Of a stretch of 57,218 bases of DNA, positions 25,837 to 34,149 are shown in pieces. The position numbers and the translations under genes were made by a program. The notes beneath the pieces are model-generated. The model was not told the DNA's origin and did no database searches. It was given only the letters and a program-made list of their open reading frames with translations. Each line of letters starts with the position of its first letter. Positions within the stretch are counted from its first letter, which is position 1. This stretch comes from Tolypothrix sp. NIES-4075 (GTDB lineage Bacteria; Cyanobacteriota; Cyanobacteriia; Cyanobacteriales; Nostocaceae): contig NZ_BDUC01000016.1 of NCBI RefSeq assembly GCF_002218085.1, forward strand, positions 4,846 to 62,063, read 5' to 3'.

Positions 25837-27318
25837 ATGAAAATTCCTCAAAAAATATTCAAAACAATAGCTATTAGCATCACTGCGTTAGCTATTAGCA
25901 TCACTGCTACCCTTGGTATATTTGTAAATCCGGTACTTGCCAATAATGGTAAGCATTATGAGTACAATCGGTTATTGAATCAGGTGTCTACAGAAAATAG
26001 CAATCCTAGTAGCAAATCGAATACAGTTCAAAGAGCCTTTGTAAGGAAGAATGTTGTTAATCTTACTCCTGAGGAAAGAACAGCATTCGTCAACGCTTTA
26101 CATACCTTAAAAAAAACAATTCCAGAAGGCAGTACAGTCAGTATCTATGACCAGTTTGTTGCAACGCACGAAGGATTAATGACATTTCAGCCAACGCTAA
26201 TGCAAGATGACAAGGGAAACCTAATGCCAATGCCACCTACTGGAGTAGGTCCAGCTAGTGAGGCTAATCCCGGTCATGGAAATGATGCATTTCTGCCGTG
26301 GCATCGCGAATTCATATCTCGATTTGAACAAGTTTTGCAATCAGTAGATCCTAGTGTAACGCTTCCTTATTGGGATTGGACAGATCCTAAAGCTTTAGAT
26401 GTTATCTTTCAACCAGACTTTTTAGGTACAAAGGGAGAAGGAACCATAAATATCCCAGGTATTGGAGTTTTTCAAGGAGGTCCTGTTGGTGGTAATTTCT
26501 CAGAAGCCAATGGGTGGGTTCTAAATAAAGACATAAATATTGACACTTTAGGACACCAACATGGAAGCGCACTTATACGATTTCTACAGACACCGCCCAC
26601 AGATAAATACCCTCTATCTAAAACAGATATGGATAAAATCCTTTCCTACGACTCCTACGACGAATACCAATACCGCCTCCCTGGTGATGGTAATCCCCAC
26701 AACGGTAACTTCTACACTAAACCCAGTTTTCGTCCTGCTATAGAAGGAAATTTTAGGGAGGATGACCAGGGGAACTTAAAACCAGGATTCTATATGCATA
26801 ACTATATGCATGGACTAGTCGGTGGGCAACTTACTGATGGCAGCTTAGACTCTTTTGGAAGACCTAAGATTACTGGGCTTTTAGGCACAATGAACTTTGC
26901 CAGTGTTACCTACGATCCAGCCTTCTGGCTGATCCACTCCAATTTGGACCGTCTCTGGGCTCAATGGCAGGAAAATGGGCATACAGGTAGCGATTTTTAT
27001 CCTTCGGAGGGTCAGCCTTATGGACACAATCTCAAGGACCCAATGTGGCCTTGGGATGGAGGTCAGTCCACCCCCGGGCTGCTCGCATCAGTGAATTTAC
27101 AACCTTACTTACTAAGTTTTGCACCCGAAGATATTGTCACACCTCGAGACACTTTAGACTTGAAGCGTTATGGCTACACCTATGACATCCTTACAACTTC
27201 TCCCGAACTCGCTTCATCAGTAGATAGCTTGGATATCGAGGCTACGCAAAACAAAGTTTTATCTGTAAGACTAGTATCTCAGCCTTCAAAGCCTGTTATA
27301 GAAACACCAGCGCAGTGA
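25837..27318 (+). CDS. exported tyrosinase family copper oxidase
   Basis: A type-3 copper enzyme that would o-hydroxylate phenols or oxidise catechols. Residues 1-36 are a signal peptide (MKIPQKIFKTIAISI... ending PVLANN), so it acts in the periplasm or outside. CuA ligands are the His in VATHEGLM, in NPGHGNDAFLPWH and in WHREF; CuB ligands lie in HNYMHGLVGG and in DPAFWLIHSNLDRLWAQW. Length 493 is normal for secreted bacterial tyrosinases with a short C-terminal tail. Tyrosinases also accompany the scytonemin gene set, so export of aromatic intermediates is a precedent. Its location outside the cytosol suggests a late step or oxidation of the released product. Confidence 0.93.
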   Translation: MKIPQKIFKTIAISITALAISITATLGIFVNPVLANNGKHYEYNRLLNQVSTENSNPSSKSNTVQRAFVRKNVVNLTPEERTAFVNALHTLKKTIPEGSTVSIYDQFVATHEGLMTFQPTLMQDDKGNLMPMPPTGVGPASEANPGHGNDAFLPWHREFISRFEQVLQSVDPSVTLPYWDWTDPKALDVIFQPDFLGTKGEGTINIPGIGVFQGGPVGGNFSEANGWVLNKDINIDTLGHQHGSALIRFLQTPPTDKYPLSKTDMDKILSYDSYDEYQYRLPGDGNPHNGNFYTKPSFRPAIEGNFREDDQGNLKPGFYMHNYMHGLVGGQLTDGSLDSFGRPKITGLLGTMNFASVTYDPAFWLIHSNLDRLWAQWQENGHTGSDFYPSEGQPYGHNLKDPMWPWDGGQSTPGLLASVNLQPYLLSFAPEDIVTPRDTLDLKRYGYTYDILTTSPELASSVDSLDIEATQNKVLSVRLVSQPSKPVIETPAQ

Positions 27319-27841
27319 CTGGGGTTCTGGTAGCAATGGAACAGGAATGTACGTTAAGCCCAAGATGCCTACTGTAATTGAGTGTCTATTCCTGTGATAA
27401 AGATTGTTACAAAGAAAGGCAGAGGGCAGAGGCCAGAAGGCACTTATGAAAGAAGCATCAATAAAAACTTACTTTGTGGGTATAAAGCCCAGTTTAAAAG
27501 AAGAATTGTATCGAGACGCGTAGCGCGTTCCGACAAAGCGTCCTTGCTTCAATCCCACGTTTTTAAACGTGGGTTCCCTTCTGCCTTCTGAATACAGGAA
27601 AAATGCACTCATTGCCCGAATAAACCGCGATCATGAGGCATTTAAGAAGGTAGAAATTTTATTGTTATCACAGGAATCGGTCGGAGCGCGTACATTTTGG
27701 TTCCAATGCTACTCGCAGGCGTGACTTTAGAGTTTTTTCACAATCTGTTCGCACCAGACTTTTAGTTAAGAAACTTAACAAGTTATCAAGTTTTGGAATG
27801 CTGAATGATTAGGACTGTCCCGTTCGTGGGGTCTATCAGCC
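27319..27841. other. intergenic region with palindromes and coding debris
   Basis: A perfect 20-bp palindrome (CCCACGTTT-TT-AAACGTGGG) lies at 27554-27573, and a GAGACGCGTAGCGCG-type dispersed repeat just before it. A short open stretch at about 27657-27768 encodes a hydrophobic segment ending LEFFHNLFAPDF, apparently a gene fragment I do not recognise. Confidence 0.5.
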
Positions 27842-28081
27842 ATGAATTCTATTCCTGCATCCATCAAACCGTTCCTTCCACTATTGCATCCACTGCTCAT
27901 GTGGGTCATCCTGGCACTCACCCTGTACACCCTCTATCTGGGTATTCAAATCAGTCGGCTCCGGTCAGCTAATGAAGAAGTCAAAGATAAACTAGTTGAT
28001 AGTCGCTTCCCCGTCAAACATTACCAAATGGGTTCTATAAGCGCAACAGCTTATATCTGCCTACTTCAGCAGTTAAGTTGA
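27842..28081 (+). pseudogene. DUF4079 family membrane protein, truncated
   Basis: The first ~62 residues (SIKPFLPLLHPLLMWVILAL, TLYTLYLGIQ, RFPVKHYQMGS) match the N-terminal transmembrane part of the cyanobacterial/plant DUF4079 family, which normally has about 150-260 residues and more membrane helices. After MGS the sequence becomes unrelated (ISATAYICLLQQLS) and stops. The C-terminal domain is missing, so this is probably a relic left between tyrosinase and the prephenate dehydrogenase gene. Confidence 0.65.
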
Positions 28082-28101
28082 TAGCACCTTTAAGAGGTCT
28101 G

Positions 28102-29181
28102 ATGAACCAAGAGAAGCTTATACAAATTGACACTGAACTGATTGCGCTACTGGGCAAAAGAATTGCTGTCTTGGCAGAATTAGAACCTCCTTGCCTAGAT
28201 GAACAATCAGACAATCTTACACCACTCCTTACTCAAGCTGGTGTTCCAGAGTTTGTTTGGAAAAACATAGTTATAAGTTGTGTTGCTGCCCTTGCGACTG
28301 CATCCTCACACTCAGCTAATATTAAACCGCGACGGCTTACTGTAATTGGCGGGCGTGGTATGATGGGGCAGTTCTTCACTTCTCGGCTTTCTGCAGCAGG
28401 GCACAAGGTAAATATTCTCGAAGAAAATGACTGGGATTGTGCTGACAGACTGCTGGCTGAGGTGGATCTGGTATTAATCTGTGTTCCCATTGAACATACG
28501 CTAGATGTCATCCGGAAGGCAGTTCTGTACCTCGATCCGACCACAGCGTTGGCTGACATCACCAGCATAAAAGCCCCGGTATTCCGAGCGATGCTAGACC
28601 AGCATACAGGACCTGTACTGAGCTTACACCCAATGTTTGGCTCTGGCATCAAATCGTTCTTGTCGCAAAACGTTGTAGTCTGTCCGGGTCGTCAATCTGA
28701 GGCATTCAAATGGCTCCTAGAACTCATCGAAACTGAGGGGGGTAAAATTATTGTATGCACACCCGAAGAGCACGACCGGATGATGTTAATTATTCAGACG
28801 ATCCGGCACTTTTGTGCCTTTAGCCTTGGTGTGTTCTTAGCGCAAGAAGGGATTGATATAGGTCGCAGCTTAGAGTTTTCTAGCCCACCATATCGTCTGG
28901 AACTCGATCTGGTCAGCCGTCTGTTCACCCAAGACGTGTCCTTGCATATAAACATCATGCTAGCTTCTGAAGACCGACGTCAGGCTATTAGCAAGTTAGC
29001 GAACACTTACAGCCGCCTGGCACATCTGGTGGTACAGAAAGACCAAGCAGCCATAAAACGCGAGTTTGAGAAAAGCTACGGTGTTTTTAGAGCAGGGGCT
29101 GCTCGCGCTCTTAAGGAAAGCGATCTGATCATTGACTACCTAAGCATACTCTTGGCAGCTAACGAGGTTGAACAGGTTTAG
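28102..29181 (+). CDS. tyrA: chorismate mutase-like/prephenate dehydrogenase (TyrA, enterobacterial type)
   Basis: Oxidises prephenate to 4-hydroxyphenylpyruvate with NAD. Organisation follows E. coli TyrA (373 residues): a short N-terminal helical domain (MNQEKLIQIDTELIALLGKRIA), then the Rossmann motif TVIGGRGMMGQFF, LICVPIEHT, the catalytic LHPMFGSG, EEHDRMMLIIQ and SSPPYRLELDLV. The mutase part is shortened and lacks the usual run of basic residues after KRI, so mutase activity may be lost. I chose ATG 28102; a TTG at 28078 would add eight residues. This type of TyrA is unusual for cyanobacteria, which use arogenate dehydrogenase, suggesting it was acquired or kept for the cluster. It supplies 4-hydroxyphenylpyruvate for tyrosine and for the ThDP enzyme. 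Confidence 0.93.
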   Translation: MNQEKLIQIDTELIALLGKRIAVLAELEPPCLDEQSDNLTPLLTQAGVPEFVWKNIVISCVAALATASSHSANIKPRRLTVIGGRGMMGQFFTSRLSAAGHKVNILEENDWDCADRLLAEVDLVLICVPIEHTLDVIRKAVLYLDPTTALADITSIKAPVFRAMLDQHTGPVLSLHPMFGSGIKSFLSQNVVVCPGRQSEAFKWLLELIETEGGKIIVCTPEEHDRMMLIIQTIRHFCAFSLGVFLAQEGIDIGRSLEFSSPPYRLELDLVSRLFTQDVSLHINIMLASEDRRQAISKLANTYSRLAHLVVQKDQAAIKREFEKSYGVFRAGAARALKESDLIIDYLSILLAANEVEQV

Positions 29182-29235
29182 CTGACTTTTGCAAAAGATG
29201 CCCATGAACAGAATTCACAAGGCAAGGAAGATGTT

Positions 29236-29904
29236 ATGGTTCGAGCGCTCAAGACTAAGCGAGTTACCAAATCGGTTCGTCAGTTTCGGGATGCTGAGGT
29301 GACGCAGCAGCAGATTCTTGATGCCGCAGAACTGGAGTTTGCTAGGCTTGGTCTCAAAGGTGCTCGATTGAGTGCGATCGCCGATTGTGCCCGCATTACA
29401 ACTGGCACAATTCATTACTACTTCGAGAATAAACAGGGTTTATACAAAGCCGTGTTGCAGCGCCCGATCAATGAAGTTCAGGCAATGGTCGATCAACTGA
29501 ATCTCGATATGAAGCCACCTGAAGATGCACTCAAGCATATCATCCGAACCGCAATTGCCTACCAAACTACCAATCCCCATCATCAAATGCTCTGCTTTCA
29601 AGAAGCCAGTCAAAATCAAGGCTTGTATTTCAAGCAGGATAACTGGTGGAGTTTACACGAGCACCTTCTCAAAATTCTCGAGCGCGGTATGGCAGAGGGG
29701 TGTTTCCGTCATCTCGATCCACACTTAACCCTGACTCATATCCTTGGCGTTTGCATTTTCTACTTCACTATGCACGAAAACTGGAAACACTTGACCCCTA
29801 ACATTAATCATCTCAGTCCAGAAATGCTGGAACAGCATACCCAGGCGGCGATCAAATTTGTTTTGGCAGGTGTGAAGAAAACTTCGTGCTCTGGAGATTA
29901 TTGA
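29236..29904 (+). CDS. TetR family transcriptional regulator
   Basis: The N-terminal ~65 residues form the TetR DNA-binding domain (QQQILDAAELEFARLGLKG, ITTGTIHYYFENKQGLYKAV). The C-terminal part (about 140 residues) is the ligand-binding and dimerisation domain, resembling the CecR/YbiH-like (DUF1956/TetR_C) layout. AAGGAAGA precedes the ATG. Being the last gene in line with the cluster, it is the likely local regulator, perhaps sensing the aromatic product or an intermediate; operator sites were not identified. Confidence 0.9.
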   Translation: MVRALKTKRVTKSVRQFRDAEVTQQQILDAAELEFARLGLKGARLSAIADCARITTGTIHYYFENKQGLYKAVLQRPINEVQAMVDQLNLDMKPPEDALKHIIRTAIAYQTTNPHHQMLCFQEASQNQGLYFKQDNWWSLHEHLLKILERGMAEGCFRHLDPHLTLTHILGVCIFYFTMHENWKHLTPNINHLSPEMLEQHTQAAIKFVLAGVKKTSCSGDY

Positions 29905-30014
29905 GTTTAGGGCTTATGCCAGGGCAAACGCATCTAAATTGGCTCAAAAAATGAGGTAAGGTAGAAGGCTAGCATTTTTGACAGCTTTTCAGGCGTTCGG
30001 TGCATCCACTACTT

Positions 30015-30429
30015 ATGGTTCCAAGTTTCGACGATACCATCCTCAAATACTTTTCTTGCCTAGAAGACCCAAGAATTGAGCGAACCAAATAGCATCTCTT
30101 GATAGATATTATTGCGATCGCAATTTTAGCGGTCATCAGTGGGGCAGATAGCTGGGTAGCAATTGAAACTTATTCAAAATCCAAACGGGAATGGCTGGAA
30201 ACATTTCTGACATACCCAACGGTCTTCCCTCCCATGACACGATTGCAAGAGTATTTGCAAGATTAAATACCCAAGCGTTTGAGCAATGCTTTCATCAATG
30301 GGTAGAGTCGATTAGCGAAGCTATTAGTGCCCAAGTTATACCTATTGATGGGAAAACAGTGCGACAATCGTTTGAGGAGAGCGATTTTTTTCGGGGGAGA
30401 TGGGACTGGCAATGCGGTAAGATGACCCA
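30015..30429 (+). pseudogene. ISAs1 family transposase remnant
   Basis: Starts with ATG at 30015 (MVPSFDDTILKYFSCLEDPR), has an in-frame stop after RIERTK, continues IAILAVISGADSWVAIETYS, changes frame near 30225, and goes on as LPSHDTIARVFARLNTQAFE to IPIDGKTVRQS, the first catalytic Asp motif of the ISAs1 (H-repeat) group. The remaining two thirds are missing. Homology ends about 30375. Confidence 0.75.
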
Positions 30430-30498
30430 ATGTCAGATTCTGAGCAACAACTTGTCATCTACCAGCTAAAAATTTTTATCCTGGGCACTGGAGTTTAG
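30430..30498 (+). pseudogene. pRiA4b ORF-3-like protein, N-terminal fragment
   Basis: Twenty-two codons beginning MSDSEQQLVIYQLKIFILG resemble the start of plasmid pRiA4b ORF-3-like (IS1096 TnpR-like) proteins (YQLKV.L.G..P.IWRR). It ends at a stop right after. Very short; call based on memory of the family start. Confidence 0.35.
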
Positions 30499-30685
30499 AC
30501 TAGTTCCCGGTGCGAAACTAGTGAGACAAGAAAGAAAAAATATTCTTAAAGCTTGAATGAAAAACATAAAATGCAGAGTGATAAAAGCAAAGAAATAAAT
30601 TGTATGAAAATTCAACTATTCGGAAAAATAAAGTAATGTTAATTAAGTAGGTTATTGTTGGTTATCAAATGGTAGTTGAATTTGG

Positions 30686-31115
30686 TTAACATTCCCTAGT
30701 TTGAGAAACTAAACATCGACTGATAATGGTCAAATTATGTGCGATTACTCCCCAGCCCACCCAACGTTCAAATCCCATATCTCCTCTATACAAACAACGT
30801 TGGAAACCAAAGCACCGTTTCAAAAAACTAATACGTCCTTCTACACCGTTATGCCAATGACGACCCTTTCTAAAATTTCTCTTTCTTTCAGCTTGAATTC
30901 GTTGCTTACTTCTGTAACCTCCTTTAGGTAATATGACTTGTTTTATTCCTAATGATTGGGCATAGTTTTCATTACTTTGAGAATAAACACCTCTATCACT
31001 AGAAACTAGTTTAGGCGGATAGCCAAAATTTTCTATATGTTGGTCAAGACTGGAAACTAATTGTTGAGTATCATGAGGATTGCCCTTTAATAGAATGGCA
31101 CTAAGATAAGCTGGA
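30686..31115 (-). pseudogene. transposase C-terminal remnant (ISNCY-like)
   Basis: On the minus strand the frame reads GNPHDTQQLVSSLDQHIEN, PPKLVSSDRGVYSQSNENYA, then WHNGVEGRISFLKRCFG, QRCLYRGDMGFERWVGWGVI and a stop at 30686. The D in SDRG and the E in GVEGRISFLKR are the last two acidic residues of a DDE transposase. The N-terminal half is missing beyond about 31115. Confidence 0.7.
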
Positions 31116-31176
31116 TGTCATTAGCTGCAAGGATTTCAACTAATTGAGATCTAGAAAATAAGGAAGTAAATATTTA

Positions 31177-31197
31177 TTCGCGGAATATTTACGCGAA
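31177..31197. repeat. 21-bp palindromic repeat, copy 1
   Basis: TTCGCG-N9-CGCGAA. It lies 58 bp beyond the 3' end of the split IS4-type transposase. Reverse complement reads TTCGCGTAA-ATA-TTCCGCGAA, the same asymmetric form as copies 2 and 3. Confidence 0.8.
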
Positions 31198-31254
31198 CTA
31201 TAATCTTGACTATGATAAATTATTTTTAGGCTTTTATTCGATTAACTATAATAA

Positions 31255-32638
31255 TTAAGCAGCTTTTAAATCAACATGATACTGCTTTCTTGATTTTCTC
31301 ATTAAAGGATAGGCTTTTGGGCGGCGCTTTCTCACTCTTGGCTCGCACCGACCAGGACGTTGTGGAACTTCTTTATGAATCAGTATTTTTAATAATGTCT
31401 GATAAAGGATGCTGCTTTGTTGGTCTGAAATATTCAAGAATTTATGAATAAAGTTATTAAAGTGCTGACGAGTACCTTGTAGCGATAAGTATCTTGGATG
31501 CACTCCTCCTTGAATTCCAGCCGACCACATCAATGTTCGTAGAAGGTTATAAGCTAATAAAAATGCCCAAATCTCTTTGCGTACTAATGATGGTGTTTTA
31601 CCTTTTAGGACATCCATACCTAAAGTTGTTTTTAGATGCTTTAAATTAACTTCAACATCCCATCTTTCGTCATAAAGCCTAACAATATTAACTGTTGAAT
31701 ATATCTTTTCATCAAGTAACGTGGTAATCAAACTAACTTGTTTTGTACGGAATCCGGGAATTATGATGTAAAAGTAAATTTCTCTTACTATTAAAGTTGC
31801 GGGTAAAGAATCAAATTCTTCTTGGGTTAAGCCCTTGGGACAATTTTTCGGTTTGTCCCAAACAACTAATTTATCGTAGTCTCCCACTATCTTTCCTCGC
31901 CTCATCTCGGTTTTACGGCTTTGGTGCTTGCGGAAAACAGCATCACAATTAAGACTTTTAATTTTAACTAAATCCGCATATGCACTCGTATGCCCTATCA
32001 CCTAGAAGAACGTCTCCTGGCTTTAAAAACTCGTATAATTTTCTTGCCAGTTGGATATCATGAGTATTAAAAACATCTATAACTAAAGCAATTACAGCGC
32101 CCGTTGCAATATTAAAAAGTACACCAATTTTAGCAATAGGAAAACCACAACCGCAGGATTGATTTTTATGTTGTGGATATTCTTTTTGGTTAGATAGTGT
32201 ATCCGGCATTGAAACATTAGAACCGTCTAAAACTTTTACTTCTCGACCACACCATAAATACTCTTCAATTACTTTCTCTTCAAGACCAAGTGCCACTTTA
32301 TAAAATAATTTTTCTAGAAACTTTTCCGGCAGCCTAATACGTGCTTGACAATAAGCACTCGTATCTGTGGAGGGAAGTTCTACCCCTTCTCCAACTAGAT
32401 GTGCAATGATTCGACTGACAGCATTACGGCAACTTTTGTCAGCATCTAATACTTGAGATAAAAACGCCCACAAGGTTACTATAGGGTCAAATAAACGGCA
32501 TCTATATTTAATTTTTAATTCACTAATAATTTCAATTATCGCTGCCTCCGGTAATAATTCTTTAAAAGGTAATCCAATGCTTGTACTAAATTTATGCTTG
32601 AGAATTTGCACCCTTTTTGGCATAGTAGAAGTAATCAT
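31255..32638 (-). pseudogene. IS4 family transposase, split by a frameshift
   Basis: The first ORF (31964-32638) gives the N-terminal region and first catalytic Asp (VKVLDGSNVSMPDT) and reaches GDVLLGDRA, the second Asp region. There a 1-2 base shift near 31990 moves the frame to SAYADLVKIKSL and the second ORF (31255-32001), which holds the YDERWDVEVNLKHLKTTLGM helix with the catalytic Glu. Together about 455 residues, normal for IS4-type elements. With no typical slippery run at the shift, this looks like inactivation. No clear terminal inverted repeats. It lies between palindrome copies 1 and 2, upstream of a divergently oriented small ORF. Confidence 0.8.
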
Positions 32639-32789
32639 TTTTTAATGCCCCTAGTATCTAATCTAGTTTGACTGGATACATCGGGGTTTTCCTACAGGGC
32701 TATAAAAGTATTAATTTTGACTACTATTAAACCCCATTACATTGAGAAGATTGCTGTTGAAAAAACTTTAAGTATAATTTGTCTCTTAA

Positions 32790-32810
32790 TTCGCGTTAAT
32801 AATCCGCGAA
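32790..32810. repeat. 21-bp palindromic repeat, copy 2
   Basis: TTCGCG-N9-CGCGAA, starting TTCGCGTTAATAATCC. It ends 14 bp before the first ATG of the small ORF at 32825 and so may cover its promoter or ribosome site. Confidence 0.85.
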
Positions 32811-32824
32811 TAACTTTTCCTTAA

Positions 32825-33268
32825 ATGATTAATATGTCAAATCAATTATCACACAACCAAGAAGATATAATTATACGTGCTGATTCCCTTGCAGCTTTAA
32901 TGTCAAATCTTGAGCGTGAAATCAAGCAAATAATTGACTCAGGAGAAGTTGCCCCTAAAGATTCTTGGATTATGCGTTACCAAGTCAAGGGTAAGTACGG
33001 TATTTACTGGTACTACAAATTGCAGTCGCTCAATGCTATCTTCCCGTCACAGCGAGACTCCTCAAAGCTTTCTAAATATAAACACTTGGGTAAGCCAGGT
33101 AGTCCTGCATACAATGATGCGGCGATCGCAGTGACACGACGTGCTAAAATCGATGCCCTTGAACGTATGAAAAATAGTCTTAAACAAGGTTGGATTGATT
33201 TGTACGAAGAAAAAGAGAGAACAGAAAATAAAACTAATAAGCATTCGCGTAGTAAATCCGCGAATTAG
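32825..33268 (+). CDS. small conserved protein of a palindrome-bounded cassette (copy A)
   Basis: 147 residues (or 144 from the ATG at 32834). It is clearly homologous to the protein at 43636-44037 across its length: W-I-x-R-Y, YWYYKLQ, IFP, LSKYKHLGK-x-GS-x-AY-x-DA, RAKI-x-AL-x-R, and a basic C-terminus. An acidic/amphipathic N-terminal helix is followed by aromatic beta-like strands and a C-terminal helix. The central W-x-x-R-Y...YWYYK...KYKHLG part resembles three-stranded nucleic-acid-binding folds (integrase arm-binding type), but this is only an impression. The palindrome copy 3 overlaps its last codons. I do not know the family. Tight flanking by 21-bp palindromes in both copies suggests that protein and palindromes form a unit. 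Confidence 0.7.
   Translation: MINMSNQLSHNQEDIIIRADSLAALMSNLEREIKQIIDSGEVAPKDSWIMRYQVKGKYGIYWYYKLQSLNAIFPSQRDSSKLSKYKHLGKPGSPAYNDAAIAVTRRAKIDALERMKNSLKQGWIDLYEEKERTENKTNKHSRSKSAN
33244..33264. repeat. 21-bp palindromic repeat, copy 3
   Basis: TTCGCG-N9-CGCGAA, overlapping the final codons of the small ORF A. Same asymmetric centre type as copies 1 and 2 (ends ATCCGCGAA). Confidence 0.85.
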
Positions 33269-33340
33269 CTGTTTTTTCATTCCCCTATCCAAGATATCAA
33301 AATAATTCAAACTCTTATGCTGTAAATGTTTGGGCTTATC

Positions 33341-34057
33341 TTAGTGCCATTCGTCCCTAGATGCAGAAATTGCAAGCCTTCCATCAGGTGTGATTGCCAC
33401 CGCCTTGACCCAATCAGTATGTCCTTCTAAAGTAGACAGTACTGCTCCACTTTCCAAATCCCAAATTTTGAGTGTATTGTCGTTAGAAGCAGAGATGACT
33501 CTTTGCCCATCTGGCATCACAACCATAGCATTTACTACTTGGTTGTGACCTGATTGTAAGTTGCGTAGCAATGATTCGTGAGGGGAGATTAAGCTACGAA
33601 CTAAAGGGCGTAGCCAAATACCAGTCTTTCTTTTTAAAGCATGATCTGTTAGTGATTGAATTGTGTAGTCTTTTGAATCCATTAAGCGACCTAACAACTG
33701 TTCAGGCAGTTGTTTTTTATCCTGATTTAAGGTATTCGATGATAACCGAAGTGCTCCTTGAATCAATCTCAAACTTTTCCTTCTTTCTTCAGGTATTGGA
33801 AGTTGAGGGCTTTTAGCCAGGTTATAATCTTCAATCAATTCCTGTGGGGCTAATTCAGAAACTTTAGCTTCTATAAAATCAAAATTAGCTAGCAAGAAAT
33901 GTAATCGCTCTGCATTAGCTGCTTCCGCTAGATGAGTTGGTAAATCTTGCAGAGTAGCTCGCCGCAGATCAGGCGGCATTTTTGCTAGTCTCTCACTTAA
34001 ATTACTCATACTTTTCTGGACTAGGGAAATATAATCACTCTGTTGCATTTTCAGCAA
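33341..34057 (-). pseudogene. WD40 protein gene, truncated to helical domain plus about 1.5 repeats
   Basis: The N-terminal ~170 residues match the helical domain of the two large WD40 proteins upstream (LPTHLAEAANAERLHFLLAN, EDYNLAKSPQLPIP, LRLIQGALRLSS, QLLGRLMD, WLRPLVRSL). It has one complete WD40 repeat (VVNAMVVMPDGQRVIS ... LKIWDLESG) and half of another, ending SASRDEWH. The family would continue DGTLKVWD; a one-base insertion and loss of downstream sequence ended the gene close to the mobile region at 33.2 kb. It might make a stub protein. Same strand and probably same operon as the upstream WD40 genes; the gap is 92 bp. Confidence 0.75.
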
Positions 34058-34149
34058 TAAATGTTACTTTATCGTAGCCAAGCTGCACCTCAATTTTATC
34101 TTTTTTCGTTTTCATTCTGGAAGCGTTTAGCAATCGATATCCGTGTAAT

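Noticed and set aside
27382..27591. 69-codon ORF after the tyrosinase gene
   Set aside because: Its second half consists of dispersed-repeat and palindrome sequence, and the rest has no protein-like features.
11587..29904. Scytonemin cluster (ThDP enzyme, tyrosinase, DAHP synthase and TyrA together)
   Set aside because: No ScyB-like dehydrogenase, no ScyC and no trp genes are present, whereas an ammonia-lyase, CoA ligase, KASIII-like enzyme and halogenase are. The ScyA-like enzyme is a relative, not proof of scytonemin.
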